A stretch of DNA of 64,000 nt, taken from positions 3,534,001 to 3,598,000 of the forward strand of contig NZ_CP049935.1 in NCBI RefSeq assembly GCF_011383005.1, in the 5' to 3' direction. The notes beneath the pieces were generated by a model. The model was given only the letters and a program-made list of their open reading frames with translations, ran no database searches and was not told the DNA's origin. Every line of letters begins with the position of its first letter. Within the stretch, counting starts at the first letter, position 1. The DNA is from Phycicoccus sp. HDW14. GTDB lineage: Bacteria; Actinomycetota; Actinomycetes; Actinomycetales; Dermatophilaceae. Shown here in pieces: positions 25,745 to 34,559 of this stretch. The position numbers were made by a program, and so were the translations under genes.

Positions 25745-26597
25745 GCGGCTCGCCGGGGCGCAGCTGGGCCGCCCGGTCGCACGAGGCCTCCGTCAGCACG
25801 GCCACGACGGGGTAGCCGCCGGTCACGGGGTGGTCGGCGAGGAACACGACGGGCTCACCGCCCGGGGGCAGCTGCACGGCGCCGCGCACCATCCCCTCGC
25901 TCGGGAGCTCGTCGTCGCGGTGGGCCGGGGTGCGCCGCACCGGGTCCCCGGTCGGCGTCAGGCGCACCCCCACGCGGTCGCTGTGCGCCCCGACGACCCA
26001 GGACCTCGCGGCCAGTGCCTCGAGGTCGCCGACCCAGGACGTGCGCGGACCCGGCAGCAGGTCGAGCACGACGGGGCCGTGCGCCGGGGCCGGGGCGGCG
26101 TCGACGACGGGGAAGGTCCGCGGGGCCGGCCCGACGGGCAGCACGTCGCCGGCCGCGAGCGGAGGCGGTCCGACCCCCGACAGGGTGTCGGTGGAGCGGG
26201 AGCCGAGCACCGGCTCGACGTCGATGCCGCCCCGCACGGCGAGGTAGGTGCGCAGCCCGGACTCCGGTGTGCCGAGGGCCAGCTCGGCGCCGTCGTCGAG
26301 GTGCAGCACGGCGCGGTGCGGCACCGGCCGGCCGTCGACCGTGGCCGGCGCGGGCGCCCCGGTGAGGGCGACGACGAGGGCGCCCCGGGCCCGGACGACG
26401 AGCCCGCCGAGCAGCACCTCCACGGCGGCCGGACGGTGCTGGCGCTCGCCGTGGCCCACGAGCCGGCAGGCCAGGTGGTGCGCGCCGCGGTCGGCGGCCC
26501 CGGAACGGCCCACCCCGACCGACCCCAGCCCGGGGCGCCCGTCGTCCTCGAGCAGCGCGAGCGGCCCGGTGCGCACGACCTCGAGGGCGGGGCTCAT
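25704..26597 (-). CDS. pxpC: 5-oxoprolinase subunit PxpC (biotin-dependent carboxyltransferase family)
   Basis: 297 residues. The AHS2/KipA signature is seen in LEVVRTGPLALLEDDGRPGL, GVGRSGAADRGAHHLACRLVG and YLAVRGGIDVEPVLGSRSTDT, and near the end DHPVTGGYPVVAVLTEAS. With PxpA and PxpB it forms the ATP-dependent 5-oxoprolinase that opens pyroglutamate to glutamate. ATG 26597 overlaps the pxpB stop by four bases. The C-terminal tail is Arg/Pro-rich and runs into the convergent methyltransferase gene. Confidence 0.9.
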   Translation of the reverse strand: MSPALEVVRTGPLALLEDDGRPGLGSVGVGRSGAADRGAHHLACRLVGHGERQHRPAAVEVLLGGLVVRARGALVVALTGAPAPATVDGRPVPHRAVLHLDDGAELALGTPESGLRTYLAVRGGIDVEPVLGSRSTDTLSGVGPPPLAAGDVLPVGPAPRTFPVVDAAPAPAHGPVVLDLLPGPRTSWVGDLEALAARSWVVGAHSDRVGVRLTPTGDPVRRTPAHRDDELPSEGMVRGAVQLPPGGEPVVFLADHPVTGGYPVVAVLTEASCDRAAQLRPGEPLRLRPRPGAAGRR

Positions 26598-27265
26598 CCG
26601 GTGGCCGCCTCGTCGACGAAGTGCACGACGACCCCGGGCCGCAGCAGCGCGGGCGGGTCGCGGCGCGCGTCCCAGAGGGCGAGGTCGGTGCGGCCGAGCA
26701 GCTGCCAGCCGCCGGGCGAGGCGCGGGGGTAGACGCCGGAGAACTCGCCGGCCAGCCCGACCGACCCCGCGGGCACCGACGGCCGCGGGGCGTCCCGGCG
26801 GGGCACGCGCAGCCGGGGGTCGCCGCCGACGAGGTAGGCGAACCCCGGGGCGAAGCCGCCGAAGGCCACCCGCCAGTCGGTGCCCGTGTGGGCCGCCACG
26901 ACCTCGCCGACCGACAGGCCGGTGAGCCGCGCGACCTCGTCGAGGTCCGGGCCGTCGTAGTGGACGGGCACGGTGACCACCTCGCCGGGAGGGAGCGACC
27001 CGGACGAGCCGTCGAGCGTCGCCGCGAGCCCGCGCACCGCCCGGCCGAGCACCGGCAGGTCGGCGGGGTCGACCCCGTCGGTGGTCAGCAGCAGCGTGCG
27101 GGCCGCCGGGACGACGTCCTCGACGCGCGCCCACACCCCGTCGCCCGCCGTCGTCAGCGAGCGGACCGCGGCCTCGAGGGCGAGCACGGCCGACAGGTCG
27201 GCGACCTCGACGAGGACCGCGCGCTCGCCCATCGGCAGCACCTCGACGGGCCGGCCGGCGCTCAC
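26594..27265 (-). CDS. pxpB: 5-oxoprolinase subunit PxpB
   Basis: 223 residues. The AHS1/KipI domain is recognisable by VLPMGERAVLVEVADL, VTVPVHYDGPDLDEVARLTG, and the diagnostic WRVAFGGFAPGFAYLVGGDP with RLRVPRRDAPRPSVPAGSVG. It pairs with PxpC as the second and third components of prokaryotic 5-oxoprolinase. GTG 27265 overlaps the pxpA stop (GTGA), so the operon order is pxpA-pxpB-pxpC with full coupling. Confidence 0.92.
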   Translation of the reverse strand: MSAGRPVEVLPMGERAVLVEVADLSAVLALEAAVRSLTTAGDGVWARVEDVVPAARTLLLTTDGVDPADLPVLGRAVRGLAATLDGSSGSLPPGEVVTVPVHYDGPDLDEVARLTGLSVGEVVAAHTGTDWRVAFGGFAPGFAYLVGGDPRLRVPRRDAPRPSVPAGSVGLAGEFSGVYPRASPGGWQLLGRTDLALWDARRDPPALLRPGVVVHFVDEAATG

Positions 27266-28029
27266 CGGTGCGTGACGGCGTGGACGCCGATCCCGTTCTC
27301 GCGCAGGGCGTCCCGGACGGCGGTCGCGAGGGCCACGGCCCCGGGGGTGTCGCCGTGCACGCAGACCGAGCGGGCGGCCACGGCGACCTCGGCGCCGTCG
27401 ACGGCCGTCACGACACCCTCGCGCACCATCCGCACGACCCGGGCGGCGACCGCGTCGGGGTCGGTGACGAGGGCGCCGGGCTGCGTCCGGGGGACCAGGT
27501 GGCCGCGGGCGTCGTAGCCGCGGTCGGCGAAGGCCTCGGCGACGGTGGGCAGACCCTCGGCGTCGGCCAGCCGCAGCAGCGCCGAGCCCGGCAGCCCGAG
27601 GACCGGCAGGGAGGAGTCGTAGGCGAGGACCGCCTCGACGACGGCCCGCGCCTGCCCCTCGTCGGTGACCGCGGTGTTGTACAGGGCGCCGTGCGGCTTG
27701 AGGTAGCGCACGCGGGTGCCGGCGACCCGGCACATCGCCTCGAGCGCCCCGAGCTGGTAGAGCACGTCGGCGGTCAGGTCGTCGGGGTCGACGTCCATCC
27801 GTCGCCGCCCGAAGCCGGCGAGGTCGCGGTAGCCGACCTGGGCGCCCACGGCGACGCCGGCCGCGGCGGCCCGGGCGACGGTGCGGCGCAGGGTCGTCGG
27901 GTCGCCCGCGTGGAACCCGCAGGCGACGTTGGCGCTCGTGACGATTCGGAGCATCGCCTCGTCGTCACCGAGCACCCACGTGCCGAACGACTCGCCGAGG
28001 TCGGCGTTGAGGTCGATGACGGAGGCCAC
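27262..28029 (-). CDS. pxpA: 5-oxoprolinase subunit PxpA (LamB/YcsF family)
   Basis: 255 residues. LamB/YcsF signature: DLNADLGESFGTWVLGDDEA, SANVACGFHAGDPTTLRRTV, VGYRDLAGFGRRRMDV, and YLKPHGALYNTAVTDEGQAR. It is the first gene of the pxpABC operon, acting in the cytoplasm on the 5-oxoproline formed spontaneously from glutamine. GTG 28029 start. The operon has no adjacent regulator or transporter gene. Confidence 0.94.
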   Translation of the reverse strand: MASVIDLNADLGESFGTWVLGDDEAMLRIVTSANVACGFHAGDPTTLRRTVARAAAAGVAVGAQVGYRDLAGFGRRRMDVDPDDLTADVLYQLGALEAMCRVAGTRVRYLKPHGALYNTAVTDEGQARAVVEAVLAYDSSLPVLGLPGSALLRLADAEGLPTVAEAFADRGYDARGHLVPRTQPGALVTDPDAVAARVVRMVREGVVTAVDGAEVAVAARSVCVHGDTPGAVALATAVRDALRENGIGVHAVTHR

Positions 28030-28083
28030 GGCCCCGACGCTACCCGCGCGCCGACGCCGGTGTCGTGACCGTCGCCCGACTCG

Positions 28084-29027
28084 TCAGCGTCCGACGGGCA
28101 GACGCATCCGCACGCTCGTGCCGGCGCCCAGCCGCGACCGGGTGGCCACGCTGCCGCCGTGGCGCTCGACCACCGTGCGCACCATCGTCATCCCGAGGCC
28201 CGAGCCGGGCACGGTACGCGCGTTGGACGCCCGCGACAGCTCGTCCCAGACCCCTCCGAGCTCCGCGTCGGGGATGCCCCGGCCGGTGTCGGCCACGTCG
28301 ATCTCGACGAAGCCGTCGGCCTCGGCGGCGCGCACCTCGATGAGGTCGCCGTCGGCGGTGAACTTGCGGGCGTTGGCGAGGACGTTGTGGACGGCGAGGT
28401 AGAGCAGGTCGGGGTCGCCGGTGATCGTCGGCACCTGCCACGGGGCCTCGGGGAACTGCACGCGGACGTCGCGCCGCTCCCGAGGACGCTGATCTCGCCG
28501 CGCAGCGCGGTGACGGCCTCCTCGACGAGTGCGGTGAGGTCGACCGGCTCGACCTCCAGCTCGCTGGTCTGCAGCTCGGCCAGCTTGCGCAGGTCGGTGA
28601 CGACGGCGGCCAGCCGGGTCGCCTGCTCGTCGGCGGTCCGCAGGTGGTCGGCACCCCCGCTGCCGTGCGCGGCGAGGGCGGCGCGGATGGCCGTCACGGG
28701 GTTCTTCAGCTCGTGGTCGAGCCGGCTGAGGAAGCGACGGTGGTCGTCGCGGGCATCGGACCGGGTGCGCGCCACGGCGGCCTCGAGCTCCGCGCGCCGC
28801 CGCGTGGCGGCGTGGGTCCGCACCCGGGCGAGCACGACCCACGTCGCGCTGGCCACGACGCCGACGAGGAGCACGAGGAAGGCCGGGCGCAGGGCGAACA
28901 CGAGGCTGACGCGCGGGCCCGCGAGCTGGAGCACCGCCGCGACGAGCGCGGCGAGGGCGGCGGGGACGACGGGCCACCACGACCACGACGGCGACGCGGA
29001 GACCGGGTCGCGACCGGTCTCAGCCAC
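28084..29027 (-). pseudogene. Sensor histidine kinase of the envelope operon, frameshifted as read
   Basis: Two N-terminal membrane helices (VPAALAALVAAVLQL, FLVLLVGVVASATWVVL), phospho-acceptor His in FLSRLDHELKNPVTAIRAAL and the start of the dimerisation domain are in one frame. The N box (NVLANARKFT), DTGRGIP and GSGLGMTMVRTVVERHGG are in the next. Restoring one base around the GG at 28484-28485 joins them (GEISV-PRERRDVRVQF), giving about 314 residues with all catalytic boxes. It partners the response regulator whose stop it overlaps. Probably a sequencing error, not a dead gene. Confidence 0.85.
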
Positions 29028-29735
29028 GGGTGACCGCCGCCCGGAACCGGTAGCCCAGCGAGGGCACCGTCTCGATGAACACGGGTGCGGCCGCGTCGTC
29101 CCCGAGGACCCGGCGGACCTCGGCGATGCGGTGGTCGACCGCCCGCGTCCCCGCCGGGAAGTCGAAGCCCCACAGCACGCTGAGCAGGCGGTCGCGCGTG
29201 TGCAGCTCGCCGGGGTGGCTCATCAGGTAGTCGAGGAGCAGCCCCGCTCGCGGCGTCAGGGTGACCTCCCGGCCGTCACGGAACACCCGGCGCGCCACGC
29301 GGTCGAGGACGAGGTCGCCGCTGACGAGCCGGCTCGCAGCAGCGAGGGGACGCTCGCCGGGCGTGGCCCGACGCAGCACGGCCCGGATGCGGGCCACGAG
29401 CTCCTGGGGTCGAAGGGCTTGTTGAGGTAGTCGTCGGCACCTTCCTCGAGGGCGGCCGAGCGTTCGTGGCTCTCGCCGACCTTGGTGAGGAGGATGACCG
29501 GGGTCCAGTCGGCCTGGGCCCGCAGCCGGCGGACCACCTCGCGGCCGTCGACGGTCGGCATCACGACGTCGCAGACGACGACGTCCGGCCGCAGCGTGCG
29601 GCACTCCTCGAGGGCCACGTCACCGTCGGCCGCCGTGGTGACGGCGAACCCGGAGCGCTGGAGGAAGGGCGCCAGCCCGTCGGTGATCGCTGCCTCGTCG
29701 TCGACGAGGAGGACCTTGGGCGGACCCTCGCTCAC
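29020..29735 (-). pseudogene. OmpR-family response regulator of the envelope operon, frameshifted as read
   Basis: The receiver (KVLLVDDEAAITDGLAPFLQ, Asp in VVVCDVVMPTVDG, Lys in DYLNKPFDP) is in the frame starting at GTG 29735; the winged helix (VTLTPRAGLLLDYLMSHPGE, AVDHRIAEVRRVLGD, IETVPSLGYRFRA) is in another. The break is at the C4 run at plus-strand G 29406-29409 (NKPFDP-QELVARIRAVLRR), the same CCCCAGGAGCTC context as the DUF4287 break. The corrected protein is about 238 residues, normal for the family. It lies between the DUF4190 gene and the kinase, overlapping both. Confidence 0.87.
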
Positions 29736-30034
29736 GGCGCGGAGACGCCGACGTAGATCGCCCCGACGACGACGGCGGCCAGGACGAGGTAGCCGAGCAG
29801 GGTCGCGTAGCCGAGGACCAGGCCGGTGACGGCCAGCCCGGTGCCCGCCTGACCCCGACGCCGGATGTCGCGGAGGCTGAGGTGCCCGAGGACGATGGGG
29901 ATGACGGCCAGCCCCATCACCCCCGTCACGAGCGCGGCGATGGCCATGCCGTTGGTCGGCGGCTGCACGTGCACGGGGACGGCGCCCGCCGGGACCCACG
30001 GGCCCTGCCGTGCGGCGAAGTCGTCGTGGCTCAT
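29732..30034 (-). CDS. DUF4190-type small membrane protein
   Basis: 100 residues: a hydrophilic Pro-rich N-terminus (QGPWVPAGAVPVHVQPP) and two membrane helices (NGMAIAALVTGVMGLAVIPIVL, GTGLAVTGLVLGYATLLGYLVLA) separated by the short conserved loop LSLRDIRRRGQAG. This matches DUF4190, of unknown function, found in actinobacterial membranes. It overlaps the stop of the DUF3060 lipoprotein gene and the start of the response regulator gene. Confidence 0.8.
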   Translation of the reverse strand: MSHDDFAARQGPWVPAGAVPVHVQPPTNGMAIAALVTGVMGLAVIPIVLGHLSLRDIRRRGQAGTGLAVTGLVLGYATLLGYLVLAAVVVGAIYVGVSAP

Positions 30035-30588
30035 GAGTCCTCCTCGATGGTGCGGGCCAGGTTCTGCGCCCCGCGGTTCGTGACGGTCGGCACGCCGCCG
30101 ACCCAGTAGACCTCGTCGGCCGAGCCGTCGAGGGTGACGGACCCGAGGGTGCGGGTGACGACGACGACCTGGGCGCCCGTGACGGTCAGGGTGTCGATGT
30201 GGTCGGCGAGCACCGAGGCGCCCGCCGCGTCGACCGACACCTGCCCGCACGACCCGACCAGCTCGACGACCGTGGCAGCGGTGTCGACCGAGACCGGCCC
30301 CCGGTCGCAGGGCAGGCGCAGCGTGGCCGCGCCGCGGATCTCCTCGGCCCACCCGGCGTAGGTCTGCGGGGCGTCGGAGCCTGCCGTGGTCCCCGGGACC
30401 TCCGTCGGGCCCGGTGCCGGCGGCGCCGTCGACGACGACGAGGTGGGTGACGTCGGGGGCGGCGTCGACGCGGAGGACCGGGCGGGTGTCGCGTCGTCCC
30501 GGACCACCGTCACCCCGCACCCGGCCAGCGCGACTGCCGAGCCCAGGAGGGCGAGGGCGACGGTGGCGCCCTGCCGGCGGGCGGTCAC
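30031..30588 (-). CDS. DUF3060-type lipoprotein
   Basis: 185 residues. Signal peptide with lipobox LAGC (Cys about residue 25), then a Ser/Thr/Pro-rich stalk, then a repetitive beta-rich domain (LPCDRGPVSVDTAATVVELVG, VSVDAAGASVLADHIDTLTV) that resembles the DUF3060 beta-helix fold. It is anchored to the outer face of the membrane. It lies directly after the repeat-bearing OmpA lipoprotein gene (GTGA overlap), and both proteins carry short beta repeats, so they may pair at the cell envelope. Confidence 0.78.
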   Translation of the reverse strand: MTARRQGATVALALLGSAVALAGCGVTVVRDDATPARSSASTPPPTSPTSSSSTAPPAPGPTEVPGTTAGSDAPQTYAGWAEEIRGAATLRLPCDRGPVSVDTAATVVELVGSCGQVSVDAAGASVLADHIDTLTVTGAQVVVVTRTLGSVTLDGSADEVYWVGGVPTVTNRGAQNLARTIEEDS

Positions 30589-31843
30589 CGGGCACCTGCC
30601 GTCGGGATGACGATGTCGACGCGGCGGTTCAACGCCCGCCCGGCCGGGTAGTCCGCGCCCTTCAGGGTGTTGGGCGCGACGGGCCTGGTCTCTCCGAAAC
30701 CCTTGGGCTGCAGCGTGGTCGAGGTCAGGGACGGGGCGAGCGCCGTGACGACGGCAGCGGCGCGCCGCTCGCTGAGCGCCTGGTTGTAGGCGTCGGCGCC
30801 CATCGAGTCGGTGTGCCCCTGCACCTGCGCCGTGGCCGGTGCCGTGGCGTTGAGGGCCGTGGCGACCTCGGCGAGCACCGCCGTCGCCTCGGGGCGCAGG
30901 GTGCTCTGGTCGAAGTCGAACAGGACGTTGTCCGGCAGGGACACCGTGACCGCGCAGGCCTTGACCGGCTTGATGGAGCCCATCGTCGGGAACGTCCCGA
31001 GCCGGGGCACGGCCGCGATCTTCTCGACCTCGACCGGCTGGCCGTTGACCAGCCCGGTGCCGTCGCCGTAGTTGGTGATCTCCAGGCCGGGGGCGCTGTA
31101 GCCGCCGGAGCCGTCGCCGTAGTTGTGCAGCGAGACCGTCCCGTCGGTCCACAGCCCGGAGCCGTCACCGTGGTTCGTCGTCACCTCCGAGCCCCGGGTG
31201 TACGTGCCCGAGCCGTCGCCGTACAGGTGGATGGACACCGTGCCGTCGTCGTAGCTGCCCGAGCCGTCGCCGTAGCTGGTGATGCTCACCGGTCCCTTCC
31301 GGTAGGACCCGGAGCCGTCACCGTGGACCGTGACGTCGGTGCCGTCGAGGCGGTAGCTGCCGGAGCCGTCGCCGTAGCTGACGACGGAGCCGTCGGGGCC
31401 GACGTAGCGACCTGACCCGTCGCCGTAGAGCAGGATCCCGGCGTCGTCGTCCTGCACCCGTCCGGCCCGGTCGCAGCGGTTCGGCGCGACCTGCAGGCCC
31501 GGCACCGAGGCGAGCGCCGAGGCCATCGTCCCGCCGAACGCCGAGAGGGAGGTGTCGAGCATCGCCAGGTCGGGGAGGGTGAAGAGCGGGACCGGCGGGA
31601 ACTCGCCGTAGGCGTAGCCCGGCACGTGCGGCCGTGCGTCCGGCCCCGAGGGGCTCGCCGCGGGCGCGCTCCCCGTCGGTGCCGCCGCTCCGGTGGACGC
31701 CGACGGGCCCCGGCTGCCGGCGCCGGTGCGGTCCGCGTCGTCCGCGGCGATCGAGGCGCTGCAGGCCCCGAGGAGCGCCGTCAGGGCGAGGGCCGCGCCG
31801 GCCGCGCCCCCGCGCGTCGGGCCCGGGTCGTCGTGAGGTTCAT
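30585..31843 (-). CDS. OmpA-domain lipoprotein with eight 17-residue repeats; N-terminus frameshifted as read
   Basis: The frame from 31625 to 30585 contains the mature protein: eight tandem YGDGSG repeats, then a C-terminal OmpA-like peptidoglycan-binding domain (NVLFDFDQSTLRPEATAVLA, VQGHTDSMGADAYNQALSER, FGETRPVAPN). The lipoprotein signal (GAALALTALLGAC) is in the same frame upstream but lacks a start. ATG 31843 (MNLTTTRA) is one base out of frame; a C missing near 31819-31821 would join them. It is predicted to be membrane-anchored and cell-wall-binding, and is first gene of a five-gene envelope/two-component operon. Confidence 0.82.
31020..31427 (-). repeat. Eight tandem 51-base units encoding 17-residue YGDGSG repeats
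   Basis: Within the OmpA lipoprotein, eight consecutive 17-residue units begin Y/H-G-D-G-S/T-G. All units are exactly the same length, with aromatic or hydrophobic residues at alternating positions, a pattern expected of a stacked beta-solenoid coil. The DNA period is 51 bases, with recurring GCCGTCGCCGTA on the plus strand. It is coding repeat DNA, not CRISPR. Confidence 0.92.
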
Positions 31844-31963
31844 GAAGGAGAACCTAACCAGCCGGTGTCGCAGCCGTGTCGCCTGCACGTACCAGTCCTG
31901 AGACACCCCGGGGCGACGCCGGCGCCCACGGGGCTGCGGTCCTCCCGGTCCTACGCTGGGGCC

Positions 31964-32389
31964 ATGACCGCCGCCGACCACCCGCTCGCCGCCGCGAAGT
32001 ACGCCCGGCTGACCACGTTCCGCCGCACCGGTGCTCCCGTGTCCAGCCCGGTCTGGGTCGCCCCCGCCGTCGACGGCACCGACCACCTCGTCGTCATCAC
32101 CGTCGACGCCACGGGCAAGACCAAGCGGCTCGCGCACACCCGCCGCGTCGAGCTGCAGCCGTGCGACGTGCGCGGCCGGGTCGCCGAGGGTGCCCCGACC
32201 TACCGCGGCGAGGGCGTCGTCGTCCGGGAGCCCGACGAGGTCGCGGCGGTCCGGGCCGCCGTCGTCGCCAAGTACGGTCTGCCGGCGCGGCTCTCCGACC
32301 TCCTCGACCGGTTCACCGGTCGGACGGCTCTCGGTCGCAAGGCGCGGGCCGGCATCGTCCTCACCGTCGAGCGCGACCCCGTCGCCTGA
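31964..32389 (+). CDS. PPOX-class F420-dependent enzyme (split-barrel flavin/F420 fold)
   Basis: 141 residues. YARLTTFRRTGAPVSSPVWVA, then LVVITVDATGKTKRLAHTRRVELQPCD, fits the TIGR03666-type Rv2061-like PPOX family that binds F420 or flavin. It probably reduces a small substrate, unknown which. ATG 31964. A terminator hairpin begins 11 bases after its stop and separates it from the convergent cold-shock gene. Confidence 0.85.
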   Translation: MTAADHPLAAAKYARLTTFRRTGAPVSSPVWVAPAVDGTDHLVVITVDATGKTKRLAHTRRVELQPCDVRGRVAEGAPTYRGEGVVVREPDEVAAVRAAVVAKYGLPARLSDLLDRFTGRTALGRKARAGIVLTVERDPVA

Positions 32390-32399
32390 CCCCGGACGC

Positions 32400-32434
32400 A
32401 CGAACGCCGCCCGGCGCTGCCGGACGGCGTTCGT
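32400..32434. terminator. Bidirectional terminator hairpin
   Basis: ACGAACGCCG (32400-32409) is the perfect inverse of CGGCGTTCGT (32425-32434), giving a ten-base stem with a 15-base loop between the stops of two convergent genes. It has no U-run, as usual for GC-rich actinobacteria. It can serve both the F420-enzyme gene and the cold-shock gene. Confidence 0.75.
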
Positions 32435-32465
32435 GGGTGCGCCTCGCGGCGCGGGGTACGGCTGG

Positions 32466-32672
32466 TCAGCCGATGACGGTGATGTTCGCCGCCTGCGGGC
32501 CCTTCTGGCCCTGCGTGGTCTCGTACTCGACCTTGGCGTTCTCGTCGAGCGAGCGGTACCCGCTGGAGTTGATCGCCGAGTAGTGGGCGAAGACGTCGGC
32601 GGAGCCGTCGTCGGGGGCGATGAAGCCGAAGCCCTTCTCGGCGTTGAACCACTTCACGGTGCCAGTAGCCAT
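32466..32672 (-). CDS. cspA: Cold-shock protein (CspA family)
   Basis: 68 residues. The nucleic-acid-binding motifs RNP1 (KGFGFI) and RNP2 (VFAHYSAI, the usual VFVHFSAI) are clear in [19 protein letters not shown] single-stranded RNA/DNA-binding chaperone in the cytoplasm. ATG follows GAGAAAGGCC. The roughly 185 bases upstream may hold a long structured leader, typical of cold-shock genes, but no conserved element was recognised. Confidence 0.95.
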   Translation of the reverse strand: MATGTVKWFNAEKGFGFIAPDDGSADVFAHYSAINSSGYRSLDENAKVEYETTQGQKGPQAANITVIG

Positions 32673-32857
32673 GGGGAGGCCTTTCTCTGAGCGAGGACCC
32701 GCCGCCTCTCGGCGGGCCCGGCGTTGGTGATGCCTGTGTACCTCTGCTCAGAAACTGCTCGACCCCGGCGGGACCGTGATGCAACCACTTCACAACGGAA
32801 AGCTCAACAACGGGCACGATGCTACCCGCTGCGACCCGCCTGCGCCGCACCGAGGGC

Positions 32858-33256
32858 TCAGGTGTCCACCAGGCGTCCCAGCGCGAGCCGCGCGACCGGT
32901 GCGTAGGCGATCGCGACCGGCCAGAGGGCGTGCACGACGACCCAGGCCGTGCTGCCCTCGCCGGAGGCCTCCACGCCGTGCTCGAGGCGGAGCCGCAGGG
33001 GCCCGGAGCGCACGCTCCACGCCCAGGTGCGCGCCTCGTGGTCGACCGCGTCGACCGTGAACAGGGCGACCACCCCACCGATCCCGCTCACTCGGCCGCT
33101 CGTGCCCGGCGTGACGACCTCGCCCGGGTAGTCGACCTCACGGATCTGCGGGGACCAGAGCGACCAGCGGCGCGGCTCGGTGTACCGGGCCCAGGCCTGC
33201 TCCACGGGGAGCGGACCGGTGGCGGAGAGGCGGATCGACCCGTCGAAGGATGGCAC
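32858..33256 (-). CDS. SRPBCC family protein (polyketide cyclase-like)
   Basis: 132 residues. START-like fold: FDGSIRLSATGPLPVEQAWA, the WSLWSPQIREVDYPGEV region and the long C-terminal helix (VVHALWPVAIAYAPVARLAL). Ligand unknown. GTG 33256 is the first plausible start. It is divergent from the FAD oxidoreductase, 43 bases away; SRPBCC genes in this position recur beside actinobacterial photolyase-family genes, so a shared light or lipid context is possible. Confidence 0.8.
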   Translation of the reverse strand: MPSFDGSIRLSATGPLPVEQAWARYTEPRRWSLWSPQIREVDYPGEVVTPGTSGRVSGIGGVVALFTVDAVDHEARTWAWSVRSGPLRLRLEHGVEASGEGSTAWVVVHALWPVAIAYAPVARLALGRLVDT

Positions 33257-33299
33257 CGCCCCATCCTCGCCCACCGCCACGCCGCCTAGGGTCGGCAAC

Positions 33300-34559
33300 G
33301 TGGACGTGGACGCGGACGTGGTCGTCATCGGGGCCGGGCTGGCCGGCCTGCGGTGCGCCGACCGCCTCGCCGGCGCCGGGCGGCACGTGGTCCTCCTCGA
33401 GCGCGAGCCGGTCGTGGGCGGGCGCCAGCGCACCGACGAGGTCGACGGCTTCCTCCTCGACCGGGGCTTCCAGGTGCTCAACCCGGCCTACCCCGCGATC
33501 CGCCGCTGGGTCGACGTCGACGACCTCGCCCTGCGGTCCTTCGGTGCCGGGCTGCTCGTCCGGCGCGAGCGCGGCCTCGTCGAGCTCGCCCACCCGCTGC
33601 GCGAGCCGCTCGGGCTGGCCGCGACCCTGCGCAGCGGGCTGCTCACGCCCGCCTCGCTCGCGGCCGTCGGGCGGTGGGCGGCACCGGGTCTGGCGGTGCC
33701 GCGCCGCGTCGTGCGCGGCCCGGACCGGCCGGTCGGCGTGGGGCTCGACGCCGCCGGCGTGCGCGGGCCGCTGCGGGAAGAGGTCCTCGAGCCGTTCCTC
33801 GCCGGCGTGGTGGCCGAGGACTCGGGCGAGACGTCCGAGGCGTTCGTCCGGCTGCTCGTGCGGATGTTCGCCCTCGGGGTGCCCGGGCTGCCCGCTCGCG
33901 GCATCCGGGCGCTGCCGGAGTGGCTCGCCGACCGGGCCCGGCGGCGCTCGCCGGGTGTCGACCTGCGGCTCTCGAGCGGCGTGGTCGGGGTGCGGGCCGG
34001 GCGGGAGCCGTCGGTCGAGGCACTGGACGGCACGACCGTCACCGCGCGGGCGGTCGTCGTGGCGGTCGGTCCGGAGGCGGTCGCGGGGCTCGTCGACCTG
34101 CCCGCCCCGCGCACGCGCGGCCTGCGCACCTGGTGGTTCGCGGCCGACGAGGCGCCGACAGCCTTCGACAAGGTCGTCGTCGACGGGCGCCGCCGGGGGC
34201 CGATGGTCAACGCCGCGGTGGTCAGCAACGCCGTGCCCTCGTACGCGCCGCCGGGGTCCCACCTCGTCGAGGTGACGACCCTGCTCGGCGACGGCCGCGA
34301 CCCGACCGAGGACGAGGTGCGGCGCCAGGCCGCGGAGGTCTTCGGCGTCCCGACCGCCGGGTGGTGCACCATCCGCCGCGACGACGTGCACGACGCCCTG
34401 CCCGCGCAGCCGGCGCCGCTGCGGGTCACCTCGCCGGCCCGGGTGGACGAGGGCGTGTACGTCGCGGGTGACCACCGCGACACCGCCTCCATCCAGGGTG
34501 CCCTCGTGTCCGGGCACCGCGTGGCCGGCGCCGTCCTCGACGCCCTGGCGAGCGCGTGA
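33300..34559 (+). CDS. FAD-dependent NAD(P)-binding oxidoreductase (amine oxidase/phytoene desaturase-like)
   Basis: 419 residues. The ADP-binding Rossmann motif is at the very N-terminus (DVVVIGAGLAGLRCADRLAG) followed by the flavin-family second motif LLEREPVVGGRQRT. The remainder matches flavin amine oxidase/phytoene desaturase-like proteins (YVAGDHRDTASIQGALVSGH near the end binds FAD). The substrate is unknown. A TAGGGT box just before GTG 33300 suggests a leaderless start. It is coupled to the next gene, a photolyase-family protein, by a four-base overlap. Confidence 0.85.
   Translation: MDVDADVVVIGAGLAGLRCADRLAGAGRHVVLLEREPVVGGRQRTDEVDGFLLDRGFQVLNPAYPAIRRWVDVDDLALRSFGAGLLVRRERGLVELAHPLREPLGLAATLRSGLLTPASLAAVGRWAAPGLAVPRRVVRGPDRPVGVGLDAAGVRGPLREEVLEPFLAGVVAEDSGETSEAFVRLLVRMFALGVPGLPARGIRALPEWLADRARRRSPGVDLRLSSGVVGVRAGREPSVEALDGTTVTARAVVVAVGPEAVAGLVDLPAPRTRGLRTWWFAADEAPTAFDKVVVDGRRRGPMVNAAVVSNAVPSYAPPGSHLVEVTTLLGDGRDPTEDEVRRQAAEVFGVPTAGWCTIRRDDVHDALPAQPAPLRVTSPARVDEGVYVAGDHRDTASIQGALVSGHRVAGAVLDALASA

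Noticed and set aside
31020..31427. CRISPR-like or satellite repeat in the OmpA lipoprotein gene
   Set aside because: The period is an exact codon multiple (51 bases) and encodes a clean 17-residue protein repeat in frame with the lipoprotein.
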